Positions 42,022 through 52,892 of a stretch of DNA of 57,280 bases are shown in pieces (position 1 is the stretch's first letter; each line of letters opens with the position of its first letter). A program made the translations under genes and the position numbers. The DNA comes from Roseococcus sp. (GTDB taxonomy: Bacteria > Pseudomonadota > Alphaproteobacteria > Acetobacterales > Acetobacteraceae). The stretch is taken from assembly GCF_019747315.1 (NCBI RefSeq), contig NZ_JAIEQY010000084.1:1-57280 (forward strand), written 5' to 3'. The notes under the pieces are model-generated. The model saw nothing but the letters and a program-made list of their open reading frames with translations, was not told the origin of the DNA and made no database searches.

Positions 42022-43203
42022 TCAGACGCGTTCGAGGATGCTCACATAATTCGCGACGGCGGCACCGCCCATGTTGAAGACACCGCCGATCTCGGCGCGC
42101 GGCAATTGCATCGCGCCCGCCTCGCCGGTGAGCTGCATGGCGGCGAGGGCGTGCATGGAAACGCCGGTCGCGCCGATCGGATGCCCCTTTGATTTCAGGC
42201 CGCCGGAACGGTTGATGGGCAGGCGGCCATCCTTGCGGGTCCAGCCTTCCAGGATGGCGCGGCTGCCCTGGCCCTCGGGCGTCAGGCCCATCGCCTCGTA
42301 TTCGATGAGCTCGGCGATGGTGAAGCAGTCATGCGTCTCGGCGAAGGAGAGATCGGCGAGCGTGAGGCCCGAGGCGTCGAAGGCCCGGGCCCAGGCCTCG
42401 CGCGCGCCTTCGAAGCGGATGATGTCGCGCTTCGCGATGGGCAGGAAGTCATTCACCTGGGCCGTGCCGCGGAAGCGCACGGCGCGCCGCGCCGTGGCGG
42501 CCACATCGCCCTCGGCGATGATCAGCGCCGCCGCGCCATCGGAGACCAGGCTGCAATCGGTGCGCTTCAGGGGGCGCGCCACATAGGGGTTCTTTTCGCT
42601 CTCGTTGCGGCAGAACTCGTAGCCGAGGTCCTTGCGCATCTGGGCATAAGGGTTGTCCACGCCATTCGCGTGGTTCTTGGCGGCGATGGCGGCCAGCGCG
42701 TCCGAACTGTCGCCATGGCGCTGGAAATAGGCCTCGGCGATGCGGGCGAAGACGCCTGCGAAGCCGGCCTCGATGCCGGCCTCGGTCTTGAGGTGGGAGG
42801 CGGAGAGCAGGATTTCGCCCACGCGCGGACCCGGGGTCGCCGTCATTTTCTCGACACCGATGACCAGCGTGACGCGGCCGCGCCTGGCGCCCAGGAAGTC
42901 CAGCGCGCCATGGATGGCGGCGGTGCCGGTGGCGCAGGCATTCTCAAAGCGGGTGGCGGGCTTGAAGCGCAGCTCCGGCACGGCCTGGAACACCAGCGAG
43001 GAGGGAAAATCCTGCGCCTGGAAGCCGCCATTGAAGGTGCCGAGGAAGACGGCATCCACCTCATGCGGTTCCAGCCCGGCATCGGCGATGGCCTCGCGGG
43101 CCACCAGGCCGATCAGGGCCTCGGCGTCGGGGGCCTCTTCCAGCTTGCCGAAGCGGCTATGCGCCCACCCGATGATGGCGGCATCATGTTGCAGTGCGGT
43201 CAT
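42022..43203 (-). CDS. thiolase-like acetyl-CoA acetyltransferase
   Basis: This 393-residue thiolase-superfamily protein has the acyl-accepting cysteine in ENACATGTAA (Cys90) and a KGHPIGATG histidine block (near residue 344). The second catalytic cysteine of true thiolases (CGGG near the C-terminus) is absent, with GGVFNMGGAAVAN instead. This is the pattern of SCP2-type or condensing thiolases whose activity is uncertain. ATG 43203 is standard. Upstream lies a symmetric TGTTGC-N6-GCAACA site and a candidate small RNA. Confidence 0.83.
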   Translation of the reverse strand: MTALQHDAAIIGWAHSRFGKLEEAPDAEALIGLVAREAIADAGLEPHEVDAVFLGTFNGGFQAQDFPSSLVFQAVPELRFKPATRFENACATGTAAIHGALDFLGARRGRVTLVIGVEKMTATPGPRVGEILLSASHLKTEAGIEAGFAGVFARIAEAYFQRHGDSSDALAAIAAKNHANGVDNPYAQMRKDLGYEFCRNESEKNPYVARPLKRTDCSLVSDGAAALIIAEGDVAATARRAVRFRGTAQVNDFLPIAKRDIIRFEGAREAWARAFDASGLTLADLSFAETHDCFTIAELIEYEAMGLTPEGQGSRAILEGWTRKDGRLPINRSGGLKSKGHPIGATGVSMHALAAMQLTGEAGAMQLPRAEIGGVFNMGGAAVANYVSILERV

Positions 43204-43278
43204 GGCAGCTTTCCTCTCGTTTCTTTGAGGTTAGGCGATCCGGTGGCGCGGCGCCAAGCGTTCCGCCGATGAGCGAAG

Positions 43279-43296
43279 TGTTGCAATTTGGCAACA
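43279..43296. promoter_or_regulatory. inverted repeat TGTTGC-N6-GCAACA upstream of the thiolase gene
   Basis: Perfect 6-bp arms with a 6-base AT-rich spacer, 76 bases upstream of the thiolase start. It could be an operator for a fatty-acid or short-chain acyl-CoA regulator acting on the thiolase; the regulator is unknown. It also overlaps the -35 region of the candidate small RNA promoter. Confidence 0.5.
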
Positions 43297-43314
43297 TATT
43301 TCTATTTTGTCATG

Positions 43315-43447
43315 TGATGCGGTATCGAAAGGGTATTGAAAGACATTTGTCCTGATCTATCTCTGGCGGGTCGGGAGCGTTTGCGCCCTGACAGCTTTGC
43401 CTTCCTCAACCTTGACTTGGCCGCCCCGCGAGGGGCGGCGTTTTTTT
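43315..43447 (+). ncRNA. candidate small RNA ending at a strong terminator
   Basis: A strong intrinsic terminator (43420-43447) faces the plus strand, where no gene exists. A plausible promoter precedes it: TTGCAA at 43281-43286 and TATTTT at 43303-43308 with a 16-base spacer. A transcript of about 130 bases would contain a single-stranded GCCTTCCTCAACC segment that resembles anti-Shine-Dalgarno loops of alphaproteobacterial small RNAs. The 5' end is a guess. Confidence 0.5.
43420..43447 (+). terminator. rho-independent terminator
   Basis: Perfect 8-bp stem GCCGCCCC and GGGGCGGC with a GCGA loop, then a run of seven T bases (43441-43447). It is the clearest intrinsic terminator in the window. 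On the minus strand there is no T-run, so it does not serve ispDF. Confidence 0.9.
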
Positions 43448-43452
43448 GAGCC

Positions 43453-44595
43453 TCAATCCGGAACCATCAGGCTGACGGCTGCCTGGCAAGCGATGCCCTC
43501 GCCCCTTCCGGTGAAGCCCAGCCGCTCCGTCGTGGTCGCCTTCACGCCCACGCGGCTCACCTCCACGCCCATCAGTTCGGCCAGTCGCGCCATCATGGCG
43601 CCGGCATGCGGCCCGATCTTGGGCTGCTCGCAGATCAGCGTGACATCCGCATTCACCAGCATGGCGCGGCGGGCGGCGACGCGGCCCATGGCGTGCACCA
43701 GGAATTGCGCGCTGTCGGCATCCTTCCACTTCATCTGCGAGGGCGGGAAATGCCGGCCGATATCGCCCTCGGCCAGGGCGCCATAGATGGCGTCGCAGAG
43801 CGCGTGGATGCCGACATCGGCGTCCGAATGCCCATCCAGGCCCAAATCATGCGGAATGGTCAAGCCGCAGAGGATCAGGGGGCGGCCGGGCACCAGGCGA
43901 TGCACGTCGAATCCGGTGCCGATGCGCGGCAGCAGGCGGGCGGAAAGGGTCGATTCCACGCGGGACAAATCCTCCGGGAAGGTGATTTTCACATTGCTCT
44001 CATGGCCGGGCACCAGGGCCACTCCTGCGCCGATCCATTCCAGCAGCTGGGCGTCGTCCGTCGCCTCGGCGGTGGCGGCGTCGTGGGCGGCGCGCAGGGT
44101 CTCGAAGCGGAAGGCCTGGGGGGTCTGGGCGCGGAACAGCCCGGCGCGGGGCACCGTCTCGCCGATCAAACCTGCCTCGGCGCGTTTCAGCGTGTCCGAG
44201 ACGGGCTGCGCGGGGATGGCGCCGGCCTGGTGTAAGAGGGCGGCCAGCAGGGCCGGGATGGTGCCGGCCGGGATCACGGGCCGGGCCGCGTCATGCACCA
44301 GCACCGTGGTCGGGTTGAGGGGGGCGAGGGCGGCCAGCCCCGCCTTTACGCTGGCCTGGCGGGTGGCGCCGCCGATCACCGGCGGACGGTGCGGCAGCCC
44401 CTCCAGCATGGCGATGATCCGCGCCTCCTCGCCCCCGGCGCAGACCGGCTGCAGGGCCTCGACATGGCCGCCGGCCAGCAGCGCCTCGGCCGCCACCCGC
44501 AGCACGGGACGGCCCAGCAGTTTGGCATATTGCTTCGGTTCTGGGGCGCCGAAGCGTTCGCCGCGCCCGGCGGCCATCAGGAGTGCAGCGATCAT
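43453..44595 (-). CDS. ispDF: bifunctional 2-C-methyl-D-erythritol 4-phosphate cytidylyltransferase / 2,4-cyclodiphosphate synthase
   Basis: The 380-residue fused enzyme performs two steps of the MEP pathway for isoprenoids. The N-terminal IspD part (to about residue 222) has [12 protein letters not shown] and [10 protein letters not shown]. The C-terminal IspF part has [29 protein letters not shown] and [16 protein letters not shown]. Fusion of the two is common in Alphaproteobacteria. ATG 44595 gives the standard start; the frame remains open upstream without coding character. It is divergent from dusB. Confidence 0.94.
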   Translation of the reverse strand: MIAALLMAAGRGERFGAPEPKQYAKLLGRPVLRVAAEALLAGGHVEALQPVCAGGEEARIIAMLEGLPHRPPVIGGATRQASVKAGLAALAPLNPTTVLVHDAARPVIPAGTIPALLAALLHQAGAIPAQPVSDTLKRAEAGLIGETVPRAGLFRAQTPQAFRFETLRAAHDAATAEATDDAQLLEWIGAGVALVPGHESNVKITFPEDLSRVESTLSARLLPRIGTGFDVHRLVPGRPLILCGLTIPHDLGLDGHSDADVGIHALCDAIYGALAEGDIGRHFPPSQMKWKDADSAQFLVHAMGRVAARRAMLVNADVTLICEQPKIGPHAGAMMARLAELMGVEVSRVGVKATTTERLGFTGRGEGIACQAAVSLMVPD

Positions 44596-44695
44596 GATGC
44601 CTCCCGAATAGGCCAGATCGGCAGGCCAGGGAATTGCGGGCGGGGAAATCCCGTTTTGTGACACGGCGGCGTGGACGTGGCGCCCCATTTTGCGT

Positions 44696-45763
44696 ATGGC
44701 TGCCCAAATGATGAGCAACCGCCTCCCGCCCATCGTGCTCGCGCCCGATGTGACCATCGAAACGCCGGTGATTCTGGCGCCCATGTCCGGGGTGACGGAC
44801 CTGCCCTTCCGTCGCCTCGCGCGCGCGGAAGGCACCGGGCTTGTCGTCAGCGAAATGATCGCCTCCGCCGCGATGATCCGCGAGAACCGGCAAAGCCTGA
44901 AGATGTGCGACACCACGGATGATCATCCAGGAACGGGGGGTGGGCCCTCCTCCGTCCAGCTCGCCGGCTGCGACCCCACGGTGATGGCCGATGCCGCGCG
45001 CCTCGTCGTGGACAAGGGGGCAGCCATCGTGGACATCAATTTCGGCTGCCCGGTGAAGAAGGTGGCCGTCGGCCAGAGCGCCGGCTCCGCCCTGATGCGC
45101 GATGAGCTGCGCGCCGCCGCCATCCTCGAAGCCGTGGTGAAGGCCGTCTCTGTGCCGGTCACGCTGAAGATGCGCATGGGCTGGGACCACCAGAGCCTGA
45201 ATGCGCCCAAGCTCGCCCGCATCGCCCAGGAGTGTGGCATCCGCCTCGTCACCATCCATGGCCGTACCCGGCAGCAGCTCTACACCGGCATCGCCGACTG
45301 GGATTTCATCGCCTCGGTGAAGGCGGCGGTCCGCATTCCCGTCATCGCCAATGGCGATATCGTGACGGTGGACAACGCGCTGGACGCGCTGACCCGCGCG
45401 GGCGCCGATGGCGTGATGATCGGGCGCGGCTGCTATGGCCGCCCCTGGTTCCCCCGCCAGGTCGCGGCCTTCCTGCGCGAGGGCATCCGCCTGCCCGACC
45501 CGACGCTGGAGGAGCAGCTGGCCATCCTGCTCAAGCATTACCGCGCCATCCTGGAACATCATGGCGAGGGCGTGGGCGTGCGCATGGCGCGCAAGCATGT
45601 CGCCTGGTATTCGCGGGGCCTGCCGGGCAGCGCCGAATTCCGCGCCCAGGTGAACCGGGTGGAGATGGGCGAGGCCGCCGAATCCCTCATCCTCGGCTTC
45701 TATGGCCCGCTGATCGAGCGCGGCCACGCGCCGGTCGAGACCCCCTGGCAGGAGGCGGCATGA
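44696..45763 (+). CDS. dusB: tRNA-dihydrouridine synthase B
   Basis: This FMN enzyme reduces specific uridines of tRNA. The sequence shows [31 protein letters not shown] (catalytic Cys118 from this start), a LKMRMGW block, HGRTRQQLY and [13 protein letters not shown]. The start is uncertain: TTG 44690, ATG 44696 and ATG 44708 are all in frame without a clear ribosome site. ATG 44696 was chosen. The stop overlaps the ntrB start, matching the dusB-ntrB order conserved in Alphaproteobacteria. Confidence 0.92.
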   Translation: MAAQMMSNRLPPIVLAPDVTIETPVILAPMSGVTDLPFRRLARAEGTGLVVSEMIASAAMIRENRQSLKMCDTTDDHPGTGGGPSSVQLAGCDPTVMADAARLVVDKGAAIVDINFGCPVKKVAVGQSAGSALMRDELRAAAILEAVVKAVSVPVTLKMRMGWDHQSLNAPKLARIAQECGIRLVTIHGRTRQQLYTGIADWDFIASVKAAVRIPVIANGDIVTVDNALDALTRAGADGVMIGRGCYGRPWFPRQVAAFLREGIRLPDPTLEEQLAILLKHYRAILEHHGEGVGVRMARKHVAWYSRGLPGSAEFRAQVNRVEMGEAAESLILGFYGPLIERGHAPVETPWQEAA

Positions 45764-46925
45764 GCGGCGTGATCGGCCGGGTTGCGGCCCTGGCCCGGCG
45801 TCCGCGCCCGCCGGCCCTGCCGGACAGCGCCGCCATCCTGGCCGCGCTGCCCATGCCCGCCATCGTGCTGGATGGCGAGGACCGGTTCCGCTTCGCCAAT
45901 CCGGCGGCCGAGCTCTTCTTCCAGCAATCCATGCAGACCCTGATGGGGATGCAGCTGGCCGAACTGCTGCCGCCCGACCATCGCCTCTTCGCCCTGCTGC
46001 ACCAGATCCGCCTGCAGGACAGCCCGGTGGCGGATCATGACCTCAGCCTGGAGAGCCCCCGCCTGCGCCGCCATGGCGTCTCGGTCTATGGCGCCCCCAT
46101 GCCCGACCTGCCGGAGGGCGTGGTGCTGACCCTGCAGGATGGCTCCACCGCCGCCATGCTGGACCGGCAGCTGCATTTCCTGGGTGCCGCACGCGGCGCC
46201 ACCGCCATGGCGGCCATGCTGGCGCATGAGGTGAAGAACCCGCTTTCCGGCATCCGCGGTGCCGCGCAATTGCTGGAACAGGGCGCCTCCGAGGGCGACC
46301 GCGAGCTCTGCCTGCTGATCCAGGAGGAGAGCGACCGCATCCGTAACCTGGTGGACCGGATGGAGATGTTCTCCGACCGCCCGATCGAGCGTCGCGCGGT
46401 CAACATCCATTCGGTGCTGGACCATGTGCGCCGCGTCGCACAATCGGGCTTCGCCTGCCATCTGCGCATCGTCGAGGAATATGACCCCTCGCTGCCCGGC
46501 GTCTGGGGCGATCGCGACCAGCTGATCCAGATCCTGCTCAACCTCGTGAAGAACGCCTCCGAGGCGCTGAGCGATGGCGGCGCCACCGGCGGCATGGGCG
46601 AGATCCAGCTGGCGACGGCCTACCACCATGGCGTGCGCATCGCCGTCCCCGGCTCCAGCGAGCGCGTGCACCTGCCCCTGCAGGTCATCGTCCGCGACAA
46701 TGGCCCGGGCATCCCCGAGGCGCTGCGCGCCACCCTCTTCGAACCCTTCGTGACCACCAAGCGGGGCGGGCAGGGGCTCGGCCTCGCTCTGGTCGCCAAG
46801 CTGGTGGCCAATCACGGCGGGCTGATCGAATGCGACAGCCGCCCCGGCCGCACCACCTTCCGCCTGTCCCTGCCGGCCCAACCGCCGAATCACCCACTGG
46901 GCGAGGCGGAATTCGAGAGTGACGA

Positions 46926-46929
<4 letters not shown>
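45760..46929 (+). CDS. ntrB: nitrogen-regulation sensor histidine kinase NtrB
   Basis: NtrB phosphorylates NtrC when nitrogen is limiting. This 389-residue protein has an N-terminal PAS domain (residues 25-130), the phosphoacceptor block [14 protein letters not shown] (His156) and ATPase boxes [17 protein letters not shown] and [10 protein letters not shown]. It has no membrane helix, as expected for cytoplasmic NtrB. ATG 45760 overlaps the dusB stop. It is coupled with ntrC by another 4-base overlap. Confidence 0.94.
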
Positions 46930-48368
<1,439 letters not shown>

Positions 48369-48381
48369 GCTTGGCCTGAGC

Positions 48382-50625
48382 ATGACCAAGCCCGCCCGCG
48401 TGCCCCTGCTGCGGCGCCTCGCCGACATGCTGCTGGGGCGGGGGGTGACGCTGGGCCTCGCGGTGGGTGCCCTGGTCATGGGCATCCTGACCTTCGTGCT
48501 GCTCTCCGATGGCAGCCCCTTCGGCCCGACGCGGCCGGGGCAGGTGGTCGGCATCGTCCTGGTCAACCTGGCCGTGATCCTGCTGCTGCTGGCCTCGCTG
48601 GCCGGGCAGCTGGTGCGGGTCTGGGCGGAGCGGCGGCGCGGCTCGGCGGGTTCGCGGCTGCACACGCGGCTGGTGCTGCTGTTTTCCGTGGTCGCCATCG
48701 TGCCGGCCATGCTGCTGGCGGGCTTCTCGGCCATCTTCTTCAACCTCGGCATCCAGGCCTGGTTCAGCGACCGGGTGCGCACCGCGCTGGAAGCCTCGCT
48801 GGTGGCGAGCCGCGCCTATTTCGAGGAACACCAGAACAATATCCGCGCCGATGCGCTGGTCATGGCCAATGACCTGAACCGCGCCGTGGTGCTGCTGCCC
48901 GACCAGGGCCTGGCCTTCGCCCGCGTGCTGGCGACCCAGGCCAGCGCGCGCGGCCTGACCGAGGCGGTGGTCTTCGAACCCCTGCTGGGCCGCATCGTGG
49001 CGCATGCCGGGGTCAGCTCCGCCTTCATGCTCTCCCCCCCGCCTGACTGGGCCATCGAGATCGCGACCGGCGGCGAGGTGGCGGTGGTGGCAGTGGAGGA
49101 GGAGAACCGGGTGCGCGCCATCGTGGCGCTCTCGCCCGCCTCCGGCCTGCAATTGATGATCGGCCGGCCGGTGGATTCCTCCGTGCTGGAGCACATGCAG
49201 CGCACCGAGCAGGCGGTGACGGCCTATCAGGCGATCGACCGCAACCGCGAGGGGTTGCAGATCACCTTCGTCATGATTTTCGCCATCGGTTCGCTGCTGG
49301 TGCTCCTCGCCGCCGTGCTGGTGGGGCTGGTGCTGGCCAATCAGCTGGCCGGACCCATTTCCCGCCTCATCATGGCGGCCGAGCGGGTGCGCGGCGGTGA
49401 CCTCTCGGTGCGGGTGGAGGAGGGGGATGGCGATGACGAGATCGGCAGCCTGAGCCGTGCCTTCAACCGCATGACCAACCAGCTGGCCGGCCAGCGCAGC
49501 GAGTTGCTCGAAGCCTATCGCCAGATCGCAGAGCGGCAGAACTTCACCGAGGCCGTGCTGGGCGGCGTCTCCGCCGGCATCGTCGGGCTGGACCAGGATC
49601 TGCGCGTCAACCTGCCCAATCGCAGCGCGAGCCTGCTGTTGGGCCTGGATCTGGAGCGCGAGATCGGCCGCCCCATGGCCGAGGTGGCGCCGGAATTCGC
49701 GGGCCTTCTCGCCCAGCCCGGCAGCACCCGCACGGCCGAAATCCGCGTGGGCCCTCCCAATGCGCGCAAGACCCTGCTGGCCCGTCTCTCGCCCGAGATG
49801 GATGCGCAGGGCCATGTGCTGACCTTCGACGACATCTCCGCCCTGCTCACCGCCCAGCGCCAGGCCGCCTGGGCGGATGTGGCGCGGCGCATCGCGCATG
49901 AAATCAAGAATCCGCTGACGCCGATCCAGCTCAGCGCCGAACGCCTCAAGAAGCGCTACCTGAAGCAGATCACGCATGACCCGGAGACCTTCACCGCCTG
50001 CACCGACACGATCGTGCGGCAGGTGGGCGACATCGGCCGCATGGTGGATGAATTCAGCGCCTTCGCCCGCATGCCCCAGCCAGTGATCCGGCCCGAGGAG
50101 ATGGGCCGCCTGGTGCGCGAGGCGCTGGTGCTGCAGCAGCAATCCCGCCCCGAGATCGCCTGGACGACCGACCTGCCGAAGGAGAAGCTGACCGCGGCCT
50201 GCGACCGGCGGCTGATCAACCAGGCCCTGACCAACCTGCTGAACAACGCCGCCGATGCCATCGCCATGCGCGCCCAGCGGGACGCTGAGGCGGGCCTTGC
50301 CCCCGTGCGGCCACTCGGTCATATCCGCGTGGGCTTGTCGTCGGCCGGGGAAACGCTGATCATTTCCGTGGAAGATGACGGGATCGGGTTGCCGGAGGGC
50401 GACCAGAGGGACCGGCTGACCGAGCCCTATGTGACGCACAAGACAAAGGGAACCGGCCTTGGTCTCGCGATCGTGAAGAAGATCATGGAGGATCACCGCG
50501 GCAGCATCCAGCTGGGTGATGCGTCCGAGGGCGAGGGCGCCCGCGCCGAACTGATCCTGCCCGCACTGGAACCGGCGGGCCTGCCGGCCGGCGCCGAGAT
50601 GGAGGAGCGCGGCCATGGCGCATGA
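48382..50625 (+). CDS. ntrY: nitrogen-regulation/redox sensor histidine kinase NtrY
   Basis: This 747-residue membrane kinase has three N-terminal hydrophobic helices, a periplasmic or extracytoplasmic loop, a fourth helix near residues 290-315, a HAMP domain, a PAS domain (about 380-490), the phosphoacceptor block AHEIKNPLTPIQLS (His506) and ATPase boxes NLLNNAADAI, DDGIGLP and GTGLGLAIV. NtrY phosphorylates NtrX and responds to nitrogen or redox state. ATG 48382 lies 13 bases after ntrC. Its end overlaps ntrX by 11 bases. Confidence 0.94.
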   Translation: MTKPARVPLLRRLADMLLGRGVTLGLAVGALVMGILTFVLLSDGSPFGPTRPGQVVGIVLVNLAVILLLLASLAGQLVRVWAERRRGSAGSRLHTRLVLLFSVVAIVPAMLLAGFSAIFFNLGIQAWFSDRVRTALEASLVASRAYFEEHQNNIRADALVMANDLNRAVVLLPDQGLAFARVLATQASARGLTEAVVFEPLLGRIVAHAGVSSAFMLSPPPDWAIEIATGGEVAVVAVEEENRVRAIVALSPASGLQLMIGRPVDSSVLEHMQRTEQAVTAYQAIDRNREGLQITFVMIFAIGSLLVLLAAVLVGLVLANQLAGPISRLIMAAERVRGGDLSVRVEEGDGDDEIGSLSRAFNRMTNQLAGQRSELLEAYRQIAERQNFTEAVLGGVSAGIVGLDQDLRVNLPNRSASLLLGLDLEREIGRPMAEVAPEFAGLLAQPGSTRTAEIRVGPPNARKTLLARLSPEMDAQGHVLTFDDISALLTAQRQAAWADVARRIAHEIKNPLTPIQLSAERLKKRYLKQITHDPETFTACTDTIVRQVGDIGRMVDEFSAFARMPQPVIRPEEMGRLVREALVLQQQSRPEIAWTTDLPKEKLTAACDRRLINQALTNLLNNAADAIAMRAQRDAEAGLAPVRPLGHIRVGLSSAGETLIISVEDDGIGLPEGDQRDRLTEPYVTHKTKGTGLGLAIVKKIMEDHRGSIQLGDASEGEGARAELILPALEPAGLPAGAEMEERGHGA

Positions 50626-52009
50626 CATCCTGATCGTGGATGACGAGCCCGACATCCGCAGCCTGATCGACGGCATCCTGAGCGACGAGGGTTACGAAAC
50701 CCGCCAGGCCCACAACTCCGACACGGCCATCGCCCATTTCCGCGCCCGCCGGCCCTCGCTCGTCATCCTCGACATCTGGCTGGCCAATTCGCGGCTGGAT
50801 GGGCTTGGCATCCTGGATGCGCTGCATCGCGAGGAGCCGCATGTGCCCTGCGTGATGATCTCCGGCCATGGGACCATCGAGACGGCAGTGCAGGCGATCC
50901 AGCAGGGCGCCTACGATTTCATCGAGAAGCCCTTCAAGAGCGACCGCCTGCTCTTCATCGTCGCCCGCGCGCTGGAAGCCGCCAAGCTGCAGCGCGAAAT
51001 CAGCGATCTGCGGCTGCGCGCCGGCTCCGAGGCGGAGCTTATCGGCAATTCGGCTGCCATGGCGCAGATCCGCTTGGCCATCGAGCGCGTGGCTCCGACC
51101 AATTCGCGCGTGCTGATCAGCGGCCCCGCGGGCTCGGGCAAGGAAGTGGCGGCGCGCATGCTGCACGCCCGCTCCCGCCGCGCCGATGGGCCTTTTGTCG
51201 CGCTCAACTGCGCCACGCTGGACCCGGGCCGCATCGAGGAGGAACTCTTCGGTGTGGAGCCGCGCGGCGACCAGCCGCGCCGCGCCGGCACGCTGGAGCG
51301 CGCCCATGGCGGCACGCTGCTGCTGGACGAGGTCTCGGACATGCCGCTGGAAACCCAGGGCAAGATCGTGCGCGCCCTGCAGGAGCAGGGCTTCGAGCGC
51401 ATCGGCGGCGCCACGCGGGTGAAGGTCGATGTGCGCGTCATCGCCACCACCAACAAGGATTTGCAGGCCGAGATCGCCGCCGGACGCTTCCGCGAGGACC
51501 TGTTCTACCGCCTTTCCGTCGTCCCGCTGCGCATGCCCGCCCTGCGTGACCGGCGTGAGGATGTGCCGGCGCTGGCCCGCCACTTCATGGCGCGCTCCAT
51601 CGAGACCTCCGGCCTCGCCCCCCGCGGCCTGGCCGAGGATACGATTGCCGCGCTGCAGACGCATGACTGGCCGGGCAATGTGCGGCAATTGCGCAACCTG
51701 ATGGATTGGCTGCTGATCATGACGCCCGGCGATTCCGGCGCGCCCATCCGCGCCGAGGCCCTGCCGCCCGAGATTGTCTCCACCGCCCCTTCCATGCTGC
51801 GGCTGGACCGCTCCAGCGAGATCATGACCCTGCCGCTGCGCGACGCGCGCGAGGCCTTCGAGCGGCAATATCTGGAGGCGCAATTGCTGCGCTTCGGCGG
51901 CAATATCAGCCGCACTGCCAATTTCGTCGGCATGGAGCGCAGCGCCCTGCACCGCAAGCTCAAATTCCTGGGCGTCCATGCGGAAGACAGGGCGTCCGGG
52001 ACCGCCTAA
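50615..52009 (+). CDS. ntrX: response regulator NtrX
   Basis: This 464-residue NtrC-like regulator has receiver Asp53 (VILDIWLA), an AAA+ domain with Walker A SGPAGSGKE (Lys176) and Walker B TLLLDEVSDMP, and a C-terminal Fis-type helix-turn-helix ending FVGMERSALHRKLK. The sigma-54-contacting GAFTGA loop is missing: after ELFGVEP the sequence is RGDQPRRAGTLERA. This is the known state of alphaproteobacterial NtrX and implies that it does not act through sigma-54. It overlaps ntrY by 11 bases. Confidence 0.94.
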   Translation: MAHDILIVDDEPDIRSLIDGILSDEGYETRQAHNSDTAIAHFRARRPSLVILDIWLANSRLDGLGILDALHREEPHVPCVMISGHGTIETAVQAIQQGAYDFIEKPFKSDRLLFIVARALEAAKLQREISDLRLRAGSEAELIGNSAAMAQIRLAIERVAPTNSRVLISGPAGSGKEVAARMLHARSRRADGPFVALNCATLDPGRIEEELFGVEPRGDQPRRAGTLERAHGGTLLLDEVSDMPLETQGKIVRALQEQGFERIGGATRVKVDVRVIATTNKDLQAEIAAGRFREDLFYRLSVVPLRMPALRDRREDVPALARHFMARSIETSGLAPRGLAEDTIAALQTHDWPGNVRQLRNLMDWLLIMTPGDSGAPIRAEALPPEIVSTAPSMLRLDRSSEIMTLPLRDAREAFERQYLEAQLLRFGGNISRTANFVGMERSALHRKLKFLGVHAEDRASGTA

Positions 52010-52019
52010 GCTCCCGCGC

Positions 52020-52892
52020 ATGTCGAAGATCGCTTATGTGAATGGCGCCTATCTGCCGCAGCGCCTGGCCTCGGTGAATGTCGAGGATCGCGGCTACCAA
52101 TTTGGCGATGGCATCTATGAGGTGGTGCACCTGTACCGGGGCCGCTTCGTGGATGAGGCGCGGCATCTGGACCGGCTGGAACGCTCGCTCGGCGAGATCC
52201 ACCTGCCCATGCCCATGCCGCGCGCCGCGCTGCGCATGGTGTTGATGGAGGTGGCGCGGCGCAACCGCGTGCGGGACGGGCTGCTCTACATGCAGGTGAC
52301 GCGCGGCGTGGCCCGGCGCGACCATGCCTTCCCGCGGGTGGCGGTGCCGGTCTCGCTCGTTGTCACCATCCGGCACATCCCGCCCTACCCGAAGGATGTC
52401 GAGCGCTGGACCATCACGGCCATCACCCACCCTGACCTGCGCTGGGCGCGGCGGGACATCAAGTCGGTGAACCTCCTCCCCAATGTCCTGGCCCGCCAGG
52501 CGGCACGCGAGGCGGGCTCGGCCGAGGCGATCCTGTTTGATGAGGCGACCGGCATGGTGACGGAAGGGGCCGCCACCTCCTTCTGGATCGTGGATGCGGA
52601 GGGCGTGCTGCGCACCCGCCAGCTGGACCAGGTGATCCTGCCCGGCTGCACCCGGGCCGCGCTGATCGCGGAGATGGAGGCGGCGGGCGTTGCCTACAGC
52701 CTCGCCCCGTTCAGCCTGGAGGAGATGCGCGGCGCGCGGGAGGCCTTCCTCACCTCCGCTACCTCCTTCGTGAAGCCCATCCTGCGGATTGACGGCCGCG
52801 ATGTCGGCGATGGGAAGGTGGGGCCGGTGACACGGCGCCTGTTTGACCTCTTCGCCCGCCATGTGCAGGCGGAAATGGGGAATGCGGCATGA
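52020..52892 (+). CDS. dat: D-amino-acid aminotransferase
   Basis: This 290-residue class IV PLP enzyme has the catalytic lysine in RRDIKSVNLLPN (Lys148), the DRGYQFGDGIYEVV start and GAATSFWIV. D-amino-acid transaminases swap the amino group between D-amino acids and 2-oxoacids, supplying D-Glu for the cell wall. Branched-chain aminotransferase IlvE shares the fold, but the sequence and the position after ntrX support Dat. ATG 52020 is 10 bases after the ntrX stop, and its own stop overlaps the HAD gene. Confidence 0.88.
   Translation: MSKIAYVNGAYLPQRLASVNVEDRGYQFGDGIYEVVHLYRGRFVDEARHLDRLERSLGEIHLPMPMPRAALRMVLMEVARRNRVRDGLLYMQVTRGVARRDHAFPRVAVPVSLVVTIRHIPPYPKDVERWTITAITHPDLRWARRDIKSVNLLPNVLARQAAREAGSAEAILFDEATGMVTEGAATSFWIVDAEGVLRTRQLDQVILPGCTRAALIAEMEAAGVAYSLAPFSLEEMRGAREAFLTSATSFVKPILRIDGRDVGDGKVGPVTRRLFDLFARHVQAEMGNAA

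Noticed and set aside
43269..43355. Short open frame of 28 codons in the candidate small RNA region
   Set aside because: It has no ribosome site and no recognisable motif, and starts before the proposed transcription start, so a small protein is less likely than an RNA.
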